Of a DNA stretch of 64,000 nt, positions 29,492 through 37,406 are shown piece after piece. The translations under genes were made by a program, and so were the position numbers. This stretch comes from Nostoc sp. 'Lobaria pulmonaria (5183) cyanobiont' (GTDB lineage Bacteria; Cyanobacteriota; Cyanobacteriia; Cyanobacteriales; Nostocaceae). The notes below the pieces were generated by a model. It worked only from the letters and a program-made list of their open reading frames with translations. It did not search any database and was not told the DNA's origin. The number at the start of each line of letters is the position of its first letter. The stretch's first letter is position 1. The stretch lies in the NCBI RefSeq assembly GCF_002949795.1, contig NZ_CP026692.1, positions 3,394,545-3,458,544 of the forward strand, in the 5' to 3' direction.

Positions 29492-29553
29492 TTGCAGCAG
29501 TCACTTGAACGGCAAGCTCGTTCGCAAGTCCAACGCAAGAGAGGAGATTAGTC

Positions 29554-30180
29554 ATGAAAGTAGGCTTTATAGGCGCCGGTACCGTCACGGGTACGTTTGG
29601 CCGTCATTTGTTAACCGCTGGTCACAGCATAGTCGTATCAAATTCAAGAGGACCGGAGACGCTTGCTGATTTTGTTGCTGATCTGGGTCCAGGCGCGATC
29701 GCGGGGACGAAGCAACAGGCTGCCGAATGCGACATCGTCATTCTTGCCACGAATTGGGTCCGTGTGGACGATGCTCTAAAGGGAGTTGATTGGCGAGGCC
29801 GCATCCTGATCGATGCAACGAACGCACATGTGGACGCTGTGCCGGACATTAGTCTGGCTGGCGTAACCAGATCGCGTGCTGCATTGAAGGAGCGCACCTC
29901 TAGCGAGATGGTTGCTGAGATGGCAGTTGGCGCGCGGCTCGTTAAATCGATCAGCAACATGCCAATGGCCTGGATACAGGATTTCTCACCGAACAAACCC
30001 CGCACAGTCATCTTCACTTCCGGCGACGACCACGAAGCCAAACAGCTGGTGATGGAGTTGATCAACAGCACCGGCTTGGTCGCGGTTGATCTCGGTTCCC
30101 TCGCAACGGGTGGTGCAATACATGAGGTCGGCGCTCCACTATCCGGCCTCGACCTCCACTTCGTCCGCCGACTTCGGTAA
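29554..30180 (+). CDS. Second NADP-dependent F420-reductase-like oxidoreductase
   Basis: A 208-residue paralogue of the preceding gene. GAGTVTGTFGRH replaces the GxGxxG glycine pattern at 7-18, NSRGPETL is near 30, then DATNAHVD, and the C-terminus ends in GAPLSGLDLHFVRRLR. The first-glycine loop is unusual (GTVTG), so dinucleotide binding may differ. A GGAGA ribosome-binding site lies 8-12 bases before the ATG. Same strand and GC-rich codons as its neighbours. Confidence 0.83.
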   Translation: MKVGFIGAGTVTGTFGRHLLTAGHSIVVSNSRGPETLADFVADLGPGAIAGTKQQAAECDIVILATNWVRVDDALKGVDWRGRILIDATNAHVDAVPDISLAGVTRSRAALKERTSSEMVAEMAVGARLVKSISNMPMAWIQDFSPNKPRTVIFTSGDDHEAKQLVMELINSTGLVAVDLGSLATGGAIHEVGAPLSGLDLHFVRRLR

Positions 30181-30502
30181 GAGCGCCTTTGACGCAACGG
30201 CAGTTTCAAACATCCATAGGGTTCATAGGAGAAAATCATGGTATCGTCAACTTAATCAAAGAAATTTAGAATCAAGTATAGCGGATTCAAGCGCAGCGGC
30301 AACGGCAGGCTGAATGGTCTGACGGCGATCGATGAATTCCTAGAGTACAAACATATCGCTTTCAACTCAGGAGTGATCCCCAGTGTTGGCGTTTCTGCCC
30401 AATAGTTGAGCTTGGATCTAAATCTTGAGTCCTTGTTAAATAAGCCTCACAACCATCAAACCCGACTATCAAGTTCGCATAAGCAGCCTTATAGGAACAC
30501 GT
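30181..30502. other. Gap inside the GC-rich cassette
   Basis: A plus-strand stretch around 30255-30405 stays open and reads GFKRSGNGRLNGLTAIDEFL, but it lacks a start codon and I recognise no family. It may be the remains of a third cassette gene. Confidence 0.35.
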
Positions 30503-30970
30503 ATGTCTAGTACACCTGTAGAAATCGTCCAAGCCCTTCTCAAAGACCCCACCAACGCTGAGGTCGTCAACCGACTCGTCTCCCCCGATGCCATTTACGT
30601 ATCACTCAGCTACGATAATCCCGACCTGAAAAAGCTTATGCCTTGGGCAGGCACGCACAAAGATGGTCCGGCCAGCGTCTTCAAAGTTTTCCAGGAACTC
30701 AATACCTTTTGGAACATCGAGGCGTTCGATATTCAGCAGATATTTGGCGAGGGCGAGAACGTCGCTGTCTTCGGCAGCTTCACCGTCCATTCAGTGAAAC
30801 TCGATAAAACGTTCATCTCTCCCTTCTCTGTCCTGGCGAAGGTGAAGAATGGCTTAGTCACCTACATGCAGTATATGGAGGACACCTTTGGCACAGGTTC
30901 GACCTTCCGATCAGGTGGTACCTGGACATTCCAGAGCAACCCAGACGGCAGCGAAGTATCAGTGCCGTAG
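30503..30970 (+). CDS. SnoaL/NTF2-like protein (155 residues)
   Basis: A second NTF2-like small protein. Visible: EIVQALLKDPTNAEVVNRLVSPDAIYVSLSY, FKVFQELNTFWNIEAFDIQQIFGEGENVAVFGSFTVHS, KVKNGLVTYMQYMEDTFGTGSTF. This is the ketosteroid-isomerase-like layout with a central beta-sheet and no signal peptide. It closes the GC-rich cassette. It is preceded by AGGAAC. Ligand unknown. Confidence 0.8.
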   Translation: MSSTPVEIVQALLKDPTNAEVVNRLVSPDAIYVSLSYDNPDLKKLMPWAGTHKDGPASVFKVFQELNTFWNIEAFDIQQIFGEGENVAVFGSFTVHSVKLDKTFISPFSVLAKVKNGLVTYMQYMEDTFGTGSTFRSGGTWTFQSNPDGSEVSVP

Positions 30971-31026
30971 CAAGGTGTCCCAGGTGAATGGTACGCTTGA
31001 AAAGCCGAAAAGCCTGTGGTTTAAGC

Positions 31027-31199
31027 TCAGTATCTAAAACTTGAGATAAAAATGCCCACAAAGTTATAAACGGCTCAACTCATCGCTTTTTATACTGAAT
31101 TTTTAGCTCAAATATTGCTTGTCTAATTGCAGACTTTGGTAATAGCTCTTTAAAAGGTAATCCCAGAGATGAATTGAATTTCTCAACAGAGAATTTATA
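31027..31199 (-). pseudogene. IS4-family transposase N-terminal remnant
   Basis: Minus-strand reading gives FSVEKFNSSLGLPFKELLPK then SAIRQAIFELKIQYKKR, an in-frame TGA, and VEPFITLWAFLSQVLDTE. This is the N-terminal region of a large cyanobacterial IS4-type transposase (PFKELLP, LWAFLSQVLD). The catalytic DDE part is absent. It lies at the right edge of the GC-rich cassette. Confidence 0.75.
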
Positions 31200-31243
31200 C
31201 TCGTAGTGTCACAAGCCCAAAAACCCCTTTCCTCAGTTCCTCG

Positions 31244-31279
31244 GTAACAGAGCGTAGCCGAAGTACTGCACTCTGTTAC
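31244..31279. terminator. Stem-loop downstream of the SDR gene
   Basis: GTAACAGAG (31244-31252) pairs with CTCTGTTAC (31271-31279) around 18 bases. It lies past the end of the SDR gene on the minus strand. No T run; role uncertain. Confidence 0.4.
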
Positions 31280-31343
31280 TTTAATGATAATGATATGATC
31301 GGTAACAATATTGCCGCCGATTATTTTTTATTAATCAAGCCGC

Positions 31344-32132
31344 TCAAAATGTGCTTTGAATAATTCCGCCATCTACTTGCAGCATGACTCCATTCACAAA
31401 TGAGGCTGCTGGTGAACTCAGAAATACCGCAACATTGGCAAACTCTTCTGGTGTCCCGATACGACCCAAAGGAACAGTCCCATTGATTCTAGCAATTTCT
31501 GCTTCTTTGGTTTCACCACTTTTAGTAATGCGGGCATCGATCAATTCTTCTACCCGTTCTGTATATGTCCAGCCTGGTAGAATGCTGTTGACGCGAATTT
31601 TATCGCTACCCAGTTCTTGGCTGAGAGTTTTCGTTAAACCAATCACTGCTAATCGAATGGAATTAGATAAAATCAGATTTTGAACTGGTTGTTTAGTTGA
31701 GGTTGAGGTGATGGTCAAAATTGCTGGTGCGATAGATTGGCGTAAGTGAGGTAAAGCGTACTTTATCAGACGTACCGCACTCAGCAAAGTTAAGTTAATC
31801 GAAGTTTCCCAAGTTGCCAAATCGATATCGTCAAAAGTGCCAGCAGGTGGGCCTCCGGCGTTGGTAACGAGAACATCCAACCCGCCGAATTTTTCGACTG
31901 TGGCGTTAATTACCCGTTCAATATCTGCTTGACTAGTAACATCTGCACGCAGAGATAGTACTTCTGTACCTGTTTCGCTGGCAATCTCCGCAGCAGTTTT
32001 GTCAATTAACTCACTGCGGGCGCAGATGGCAACTTTTGCACCCTCACGGGCAAATTGCCTCGCTGTAGCTTTGCCCAAACCTTTACTAGCAGCTGTCACT
32101 AAGGCGACTTTGCCACGGAGTTGCAAATCCAT
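31344..32132 (-). CDS. Short-chain dehydrogenase/reductase, atypical active site
   Basis: A 262-residue Rossmann-fold SDR starting at MDLQLRGKVALVTAASKGLG (cofactor motif 13-20). NAGGPPAG and ITSTSTKQP follow at the usual places, but the catalytic Tyr-x-x-x-Lys is replaced by ILSNSIRLAVIGLTK, with Asn/Ser and Arg where Tyr and Lys belong. Family relatives with this LSN..R pattern exist, so it may be a natural divergent subgroup. I chose the Met at 32132 because the longer frame overlaps the upstream nitroreductase gene and adds 19 residues without domain content. Last gene of the organosulfur-type cluster. Confidence 0.85.
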   Translation of the reverse strand: MDLQLRGKVALVTAASKGLGKATARQFAREGAKVAICARSELIDKTAAEIASETGTEVLSLRADVTSQADIERVINATVEKFGGLDVLVTNAGGPPAGTFDDIDLATWETSINLTLLSAVRLIKYALPHLRQSIAPAILTITSTSTKQPVQNLILSNSIRLAVIGLTKTLSQELGSDKIRVNSILPGWTYTERVEELIDARITKSGETKEAEIARINGTVPLGRIGTPEEFANVAVFLSSPAASFVNGVMLQVDGGIIQSTF

Positions 32133-32151
32133 AATCTTGATTATTCTTAAT

Positions 32152-32979
32152 TTACAGTAACTTGAAGCCGAGATTATTGAGAGCTTCACGCAAGCGATCG
32201 CGTCCTCTCAAAGCCTCAACAGTTGCGATGCGCTGGGCTGAGTGTTCTGACCAATCGCCATCAACATTCATCTTTTGTTCAGTATAGAATTCTTTGATGA
32301 TGTCGTTGTAGTGAGCGATCGCTTCTTCTTGTTCTGCCAATTTATAGGTTTCACGGTGCAGTATCGCTGACTGGGGCAACCTCGGCTTAATCGCCGCTTC
32401 TACTTCCGGATTCGGATAGCCCACACACAATCCAAATACAGCATACACAGAGGAGGGCAAATTCAATATCTCTGCTACCTCTTGCGGGCGGTTCCTGATT
32501 CCGCCAATATATACTGTTCCCAAACTGAGTGACTCAGCTGCAACTGCGGCGTTTTGTGCTGCCAATGTTGCATCGATTGTTGCCATCACAAACATTTCCA
32601 AATATTCCAGTACATCATGAGATATGCCGCGACTGTCAGCAACGTGACTTAGACGCGCCAAGTCTGCTAACCAAACCAAGAACAAAGGAACCTGCTTAAT
32701 ATGTTCTTGGTTCCCCGCTAGCTTGGATAATTCCTCTTTGCGCTGTTGATCTTCCACTGCTACCACACTCCAGGTTTGCAAATTAGAGGAAGTAGATGCA
32801 GATTGGGCGGCTGCAATTAGCAATTCCAGAGTTCCCGGTAGTAGAGGATCGGATAGATAAGACCGAATTGAACGGTGAGATAATAGTGCTGTTAAAGAAT
32901 CATTCCATTCAATTTCGGGGTTGAAGGGAATTTCACCGTAGCGCGATCGCAGTAATTCTGTAGGATTAGTCATAATCAA
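32152..32979 (-). CDS. Nitroreductase-family FMN oxidoreductase (NfsA-like)
   Basis: A 275-residue FMN enzyme. LLSHRSIRSYLSDPLLPG is the FMN-binding Arg segment, AAQSASTSSNLQTWSVVAVED the second FMN contact, and LSLGTVYIGGIRNRPQEVAEIL plus AVFGLCVGYP the C-terminal FMN loop. The pattern fits the NfsA/FRP branch using NADPH. It is 19 bases upstream of the SDR and about 100 downstream of the sulfonate-binding protein gene, so it may supply reduced flavin to a sulfonate monooxygenase-type step; no monooxygenase gene is visible here. Confidence 0.85.
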   Translation of the reverse strand: MIMTNPTELLRSRYGEIPFNPEIEWNDSLTALLSHRSIRSYLSDPLLPGTLELLIAAAQSASTSSNLQTWSVVAVEDQQRKEELSKLAGNQEHIKQVPLFLVWLADLARLSHVADSRGISHDVLEYLEMFVMATIDATLAAQNAAVAAESLSLGTVYIGGIRNRPQEVAEILNLPSSVYAVFGLCVGYPNPEVEAAIKPRLPQSAILHRETYKLAEQEEAIAHYNDIIKEFYTEQKMNVDGDWSEHSAQRIATVEALRGRDRLREALNNLGFKLL

Positions 32980-33081
32980 TTCCAGGATTCAAAATTCAAA
33001 AATTGTCAGTTGTTTTATTCCTAACACCAATTTCATTTGTAGGGATGTACAGATGTATCTCCCTACACCCGATTCATTGTA

Positions 33082-34209
33082 CTAATTTAAGTATTTTGGT
33101 GAAAATGCAGCGTATTCTTCTTTTGTCAATACTGCATCCTTCACATTTACTTCTTTGGGAATTAGCTTCAATTTATAATATGTATCTGCAACACCTTGTT
33201 GTAGATTTATCAGATTGTCGTCAATTGGTACAATCCCAAAAGTCCGCCTGTTAGTTGCTTTTTTCATCGTCTCTAAATCAATTCCTAACACAGGTGCAAG
33301 AGTTTTTGCTACTTCTTCTCGATTCTGTTTAGACCATTCTTCGAGATTTTGAATTTCCTCCAGTATTACCTTGACAGTTTGGGGATTCTCAGTGACAAAT
33401 TTGCGAGTCATCAAATAATATCCTCCCTGTTTATTAATTCCTGTGCCATCAATTAGGACTCTGGCTTTAGTTGCCTCTTGAGCCGCTGCATAAAATGGGT
33501 CCCAAATTACCCAAGCATCTACACTTCCTTTCACAAATGCAGCACGGGCATCAGCCGGAGCTAAATATTTCGGTTCAATGTCTGTATATTTTAATCCGGC
33601 TTTTTCTAAAGCTTGGACTAATAATAAGTGGGCACTAGATCCTTTTTGAAAGGCAACTCTTTTGCCCTTCAGGTCAGCAACTTTTTGAATTTGTGAATTT
33701 TGAGGAACAAGAATTGCTGAACTAGCTGGAGTAGCCGCAATACCAACAACATAAGTTAGTGATGTCCCCGCTGCTTGGGCAAATATTGGCGGTGATTCTC
33801 CCACAGGGCCGATGTCAATGCTACCCACATTCATCGCTTCTAGTAGTTGCGGCCCCGCTTGAAATTCAGTCCACTGTACAGTGATACCTTCTGGTGCTAA
33901 ACGCTTTTCTAAAACACCTTTAGTTCTCAGCAAAACGGTCGTTTTTTGATAGCCAAATCTGACCACTGTTGCTTTACTGTCAGCAGAATTACCCTGAGAT
34001 GTGGTACTGGGATTAGGTGCATTAACAGTCGGTGTCGATGAACAAGCAGCAAATAGCAAGCTCAGACAAAGACCTGTAACAAAAGCCCCCACTATTGGTA
34101 AAGGAGAAGAAAAGAATAATTTATGTTGGTTGTTAAAGGGGATATTCCTGAATTTTATCAACGATATCCACTTGGCAATAAAACGACTAAAGATTTGATT
34201 AATCATCAA
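33082..34209 (-). CDS. SsuA-like substrate-binding lipoprotein of a sulfonate ABC transporter
   Basis: A 375-residue periplasmic binding lipoprotein. The lipobox LLFAAC ends at Cys56 after a hydrophobic helix (38-55). The mature part reads VVRFGYQKTTVLLRTKGVLEKRL, ALNVGSIDIG-like AMNVGSIDIGPVGESPPIFAQAAG, GSSAHLLLVQALEKAGL and GSVDAWVIWDPFYAAAQ, typical of aliphatic sulfonate/nitrate/taurine-type NMT1 binding proteins. The unusually long N-terminus before the signal helix suggests that a later Met could be used. No permease or ATPase gene is adjacent. A palindrome lies 29-46 bases upstream. Confidence 0.88.
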   Translation of the reverse strand: MMINQIFSRFIAKWISLIKFRNIPFNNQHKLFFSSPLPIVGAFVTGLCLSLLFAACSSTPTVNAPNPSTTSQGNSADSKATVVRFGYQKTTVLLRTKGVLEKRLAPEGITVQWTEFQAGPQLLEAMNVGSIDIGPVGESPPIFAQAAGTSLTYVVGIAATPASSAILVPQNSQIQKVADLKGKRVAFQKGSSAHLLLVQALEKAGLKYTDIEPKYLAPADARAAFVKGSVDAWVIWDPFYAAAQEATKARVLIDGTGINKQGGYYLMTRKFVTENPQTVKVILEEIQNLEEWSKQNREEVAKTLAPVLGIDLETMKKATNRRTFGIVPIDDNLINLQQGVADTYYKLKLIPKEVNVKDAVLTKEEYAAFSPKYLN

Positions 34210-34237
34210 AATGATTCTTGTGAACTATAGTAGTACT

Positions 34238-34255
34238 ATAAACCTATAGGTTTAT
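34238..34255. promoter_or_regulatory. 18-bp perfect palindrome upstream of the ssuA-like gene
   Basis: ATAAACCTATAGGTTTAT reads the same on both strands and lies 29-46 bases before the ssuA-like start. TAGTACTA-type symmetry is adjacent at 34231-34237. The position and perfect dyad suggest an operator for a dimeric regulator of the sulfur genes; the regulator is not in the window. Confidence 0.5.
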
Positions 34256-34358
34256 CGGAGTATATAAATAAATTTAGGTTTAATTGACATCAAAATAGCG
34301 GGAAGTAGGTTAACTGGAAACTTTCCCGCCTATTATGCCAATGCCAAAAAACACAGCA

Positions 34359-35120
34359 CTAATTTAACAAATCAGGTTCTTCACGCACAATCCGGTCGTA
34401 AAGGGGCTGGAAACTGAACCACCCACTTACATGTGACCCCACTTGAGTTTGTGTTAAACGGGCTGTTTCGTGTTTGATCGTAGTCGGTCTACCCGCAGCT
34501 TCAGCTAGTAGTTGGGCTTGGCACGATCGCTCTAAGCTAATGTACCAAAAGGCAGCTTCATCTACCGTATGTCCCACAGTTAAAATGCTATGGTTACGCA
34601 GAATTACGGCTTTATTTGACCCCAAGGCTTGCGCCAGTCGCAGACCTTCAGAGGTTTCTAAAACCACCCCTGTGAAATCGTCAAATAGCGCATGGTCTTC
34701 GTAAAAAGCACAGGAATCTTGAGTCAAGGGGTCAAGGAGACGACCTAAACTAGACCAGGCTTTACCATAAAGTGAATGGGCGTGAGCTGCTGCAATTACA
34801 TCAGGTCGAGCTTCATGAATCTGAGAATGGATGGCGAAAGCAGCTTGATTTACTTCAGCATCACCTTTAACCACCTCACCTTCTCTATTAACCAAGATCA
34901 GGTCAGAAACTCGGATATGACCGAAGTATGTTCCTAATGGATTGACCCAGAAATGGTCTGTAAACTCCGGATCACGAGCTGTAAGATGGCCTGCGATTCC
35001 CTCGCTGAACCCAAACTTACCAAACAGGCGAAAGGCAGCGGCGAGGCGTTGCTTACGGTGCAGGCGTTCGTCTTCAACTTGCTCGAATACTGGGGGTTGT
35101 GGTCTATCGTACTTGGGCAT
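34359..35120 (-). CDS. Class II aldolase/adducin-family protein
   Basis: A 253-residue zinc enzyme of the fuculose-aldolase fold, starting MPKYDRPQPPVFEQVEDERL. The metal ligands are the paired His in AAAHAHSLYG (H113, H115) and H177 in LRNHSILTVG; GKFGFSEGIAGHLTARDPE is the phosphate/N-terminal segment. Substrate is not readable; relatives include aldolases and decarboxylases. The longer frame up to 35231 overlaps the upstream dioxygenase gene and adds unrelated residues, so I prefer ATG 35120. It overlaps the end of that gene by 17 bases, implying translational coupling. Confidence 0.85.
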   Translation of the reverse strand: MPKYDRPQPPVFEQVEDERLHRKQRLAAAFRLFGKFGFSEGIAGHLTARDPEFTDHFWVNPLGTYFGHIRVSDLILVNREGEVVKGDAEVNQAAFAIHSQIHEARPDVIAAAHAHSLYGKAWSSLGRLLDPLTQDSCAFYEDHALFDDFTGVVLETSEGLRLAQALGSNKAVILRNHSILTVGHTVDEAAFWYISLERSCQAQLLAEAAGRPTTIKHETARLTQTQVGSHVSGWFSFQPLYDRIVREEPDLLN

Positions 35121-35778
35121 GTTCTTTTTCCTCTTCCTCTTTACAGGGAGCGTTGGAATATCCAGAGCGAAAGGATTTGACACTGTGAGATTCTGGGATG
35201 AACTGGTGACGTAAAATGCAACCAGTATCATTACCTAAGATATGGATGGATACAGATGCGCTCTGGGATGTGGTTTTGACGGCGTGGATATCACCATCTG
35301 GGGGTAAGAGGCGGTAGATATCCCCTGGTTGAAGCCATCGCACTTCAGTTACTCGTAATTGTGCGTGTCCTTCGGCATCGCCATTATCTACACGGCGATA
35401 GACTGTTTCTTCTTGATTACCTTTGTATAAACCAATCAATCCCCAGGCTAAATGGTCGTGGACGGGAGTTGTGGAACCTGGGGGAATCACCAAACTGAAT
35501 ACTGACAGGGAACGGTCTTTGGTACGATAAAGCAGCCATTGACCAATACCACCACCCATCCGGCTTTCGGGATTGACTTGGGCAAACTTTTCCGGTAGCC
35601 ATTGCTGTTGGGCAAGGAGTTCTTGAAAATAGGGTTCTAGTCTAGCGAGAGTTTGTGTGCGATCGTCAACAGTGCTAGCGCTAATTTCTCGCACTGTTGC
35701 TACAAAGGATCGTAGTTCCTGGCTCTCAATAAACCATTGGTCTTCTGGTAACGGTTCTAAAATAGTGTGGTTCGTCAT
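35104..35778 (-). CDS. Cysteine-dioxygenase-type cupin
   Basis: A 224-residue cupin that probably oxidises a thiol such as cysteine. Motif 1 has PVHDHLAWGLIG with H107 and H109 and a following E in NQEETVYRR; motif 2 has DGDIHAV with H165. This matches the non-heme iron site of bacterial CDO-like (cysteine/3-mercaptopropionate dioxygenase) proteins. First gene of the minus-strand cluster that continues with the class II aldolase. The end of the frame (CKEEEEKEHAQVR) overlaps the next gene and looks like added sequence. Confidence 0.83.
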   Translation of the reverse strand: MTNHTILEPLPEDQWFIESQELRSFVATVREISASTVDDRTQTLARLEPYFQELLAQQQWLPEKFAQVNPESRMGGGIGQWLLYRTKDRSLSVFSLVIPPGSTTPVHDHLAWGLIGLYKGNQEETVYRRVDNGDAEGHAQLRVTEVRWLQPGDIYRLLPPDGDIHAVKTTSQSASVSIHILGNDTGCILRHQFIPESHSVKSFRSGYSNAPCKEEEEKEHAQVR

Positions 35779-35813
35779 CTATATTCCTCTGTTTAGGAGG
35801 CGACTAAGATTAA

Positions 35814-35871
35814 CTAATTACTAATTCGTAATTCGTAATTCGTAATTCGTAATTCGTAATTAAGAATTCAA
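35814..35871. repeat. STRR-type heptamer tandem repeat (AATTCGT)
   Basis: Five or more tandem AATTCGT units lie between the cupin gene and the IscB fragment. The repeat touches the point where the IscB reading frame ends. Confidence 0.9.
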
Positions 35872-36074
35872 TTACGATTTATTTTAATACCAGGATGAAT
35901 TTTAAAGCCAAGTTGCTCAAGTTTTAAATGAGAAAGGGACTCCTTCAGAATGATAGTAAAAGGATACCTCTGGAATACAGTAGCTTTACCTTGTGACAAT
36001 AGTAGCCTAGCATGGCTGATGCGTACTGGATATAACGGTTGTTTGTTGACATCGAGAATGAATACTTTAGTCAT
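35868..36074 (-). pseudogene. IscB/RRXRR-type N-terminal fragment
   Basis: A 68-codon frame from ATG 36074: VFILDVNKQPLYPVRISHAR, LLLSQGKATVFQRYPFTIILK, then KIHPGIKI. This is the PLMP/RRXRR domain that begins IscB, the RNA-guided nuclease encoded in IS200/IS605-type elements. Normal IscB is 400 or more residues with RuvC and HNH parts; only the first 60 or so remain and the frame ends at the heptamer repeat. It is a truncated relic. Confidence 0.7.
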
Positions 36075-36311
36075 GTAATTTGGAATTTTAGATTTGCGAT
36101 CGTCAGATTGGGTAGTGGGGATTGGGAGAATTCCCTGACTGAGTTAGGGAATAAAAAAATTATTCTCTTCTGCCCCTGCTCCCGTTCGGCTACGCTCAGG
36201 GCAAGGTTGCCCCTCTGCCCCTACTTAGCCGTGGGACAAATAGTCTTATTAGAGAAAAGATAAGAATGAGAGTCTAGATACTAACTCCAGCACTCTCGTC
36301 TTTACTACTAT

Positions 36312-36509
36312 TTAGGAATTTCCAAGGAATAAATCATCCAATTTTGTGGGGTGTCTCACAATCATTTGTAGTTGAATATTTTTATTGGGAAGTTTCTTAA
36401 CTGTGATGTTAGCTCCCTTAAATAAGTACGGTAAGTTGGTCGAATAACCGTCGAATTTCTACAAGCAGAAATTATCACATCCAAATTTAAAAAGCAAGTC
36501 GATTGTCAT
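36312..36509 (-). pseudogene. Unrecognised short gene remnant with internal stop
   Basis: One frame from ATG 36509 reads 16 residues, an in-frame TAG, then KFDGYSTNLPYLFKGANITV, KKLPNKNIQLQMIVRHPTKL and DDLFLGNS before the final TAA at 36312-36314. The composition looks like a real protein but I do not recognise the family. Confidence 0.4.
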
Positions 36510-36567
36510 AGTTATCGGTGGGAGCAACGTGAATATGACATGATGACCCCGATCGCATACCTGCATC

Positions 36568-36810
36568 GGCGTTGCATAATAGAGGGATGAATTAGGATTT
36601 ACTACTGTGCATTGTCCATACTGCAAATCTACGGATATCAGAAAAAATGGTAAACGAAGAGGTAAACAAAATCACATTTGTGTCAGTTGTGGTCGATGGT
36701 ATTCCAAGTCAGTAGATATGCTTAAATTCTCAATCCGCTTGTTACTTCACTATTTAAAGTATAGAGAAATACTCGTGATTAACTGATTCATCCCGCATTT
36801 ATGCAACGCC
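36568..36810 (+). mobile_element. IS6/IS1-like MITE (internally deleted insertion sequence)
   Basis: Imperfect 26-bp terminal inverted repeats begin GGCGTTGCATAA at 36568-36593 and end TTATGCAACGCC at 36785-36810. Between them the plus strand encodes only a zinc-ribbon start, MHCPYCKSTDIRKNGKRRGK then QNHICVSCGRWYSKS, joined to IRLLLHYLKYREI and a stop. That is the beginning of a transposase with everything catalytic removed. No clear target-site duplication is visible. Confidence 0.75.
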
Positions 36811-37130
36811 ACTTTTTTCTCATCACCAAAAATGCAAATTTTCTTTTTGTTAACTGTTGGTATGCCAGTACCAGTTAAGATCCCAGGACGTACTACAACT
36901 ATTGCTTTGCAAAAGATGGGGTTGAATATGGCGCGATCGCACGCTCATCAATATTTATACGTGGGTGATCGCATTCCTTTTTACACTGTCACTACAAGAG
37001 CTTGGAAGATGATGCGATCGCACGCTCATAAACTTTCATACATAAGCGATTGCATTCTTTTTAAAACCGTCCTTACAAGATTAGCGATCGCACTGTCCAA
37101 GAAATTTAAAATAGTTGATGTCAACATCTT
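36811..37130. repeat. Dispersed HIP1-containing repeat, two copies
   Basis: A unit of about 80 bases starting GCGATCGCACGCTCAT occurs at about 36932 and 37014, with conserved GATCGCATTC-CTTTTTA and ACAAGA words. Related copies lie near 37788 and 37920. I see no gene; a 113-codon open frame here follows the repeats and is not convincing. Confidence 0.6.
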
Positions 37131-37406
37131 TCATAAACCTATACTGCGTGAGATCGCATTTAAATTTAAGTGAGTATTTTTTTGGTGAGTGATGGGAATT
37201 GTTTTGGAATTTTTATCTTTCAGGAATTCTTGAAACCATTTTTGTACTCTGGCATTTGGTTTTGACGCTAACCCGTAAGCGATTTCTTCTAGGGTAATCA
37301 CACTCAAGGAGATTGATGAAACCTGTGTACTCCACGCTAACACTCCTGGATTGGGTTGGGGGCGTGCTAGTTCGCTGATAATATTAGTGTCACAGAGAAA
37401 TGTCAC
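37131..37406 (-). pseudogene. VapC-like PIN toxin, C-terminally truncated
   Basis: The 91-residue frame begins MTFLCDTNIISELARPQPNP with the first PIN Asp (D6) and continues SLSVITLEEIAYGL with the second acidic residue, but breaks after KTIPIT. Complete PIN toxins are about 130 residues and carry further Asp residues beyond this point. The tail HQKNTHLNLNAIS is out of family, so a frameshift or repeat insertion removed the C-terminus. It overlaps the antitoxin gene by 4 bases. Confidence 0.7.

Noticed and set aside
31283-31300. Fur-box-like AATGATAATGATATGATC
   Set aside because: Only part of the consensus fits and it lies downstream of the SDR gene rather than before a gene start.
36832-37173. 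113-residue plus-strand ORF
   Set aside because: It is built from the dispersed HIP1 repeat and has no recognisable protein content.
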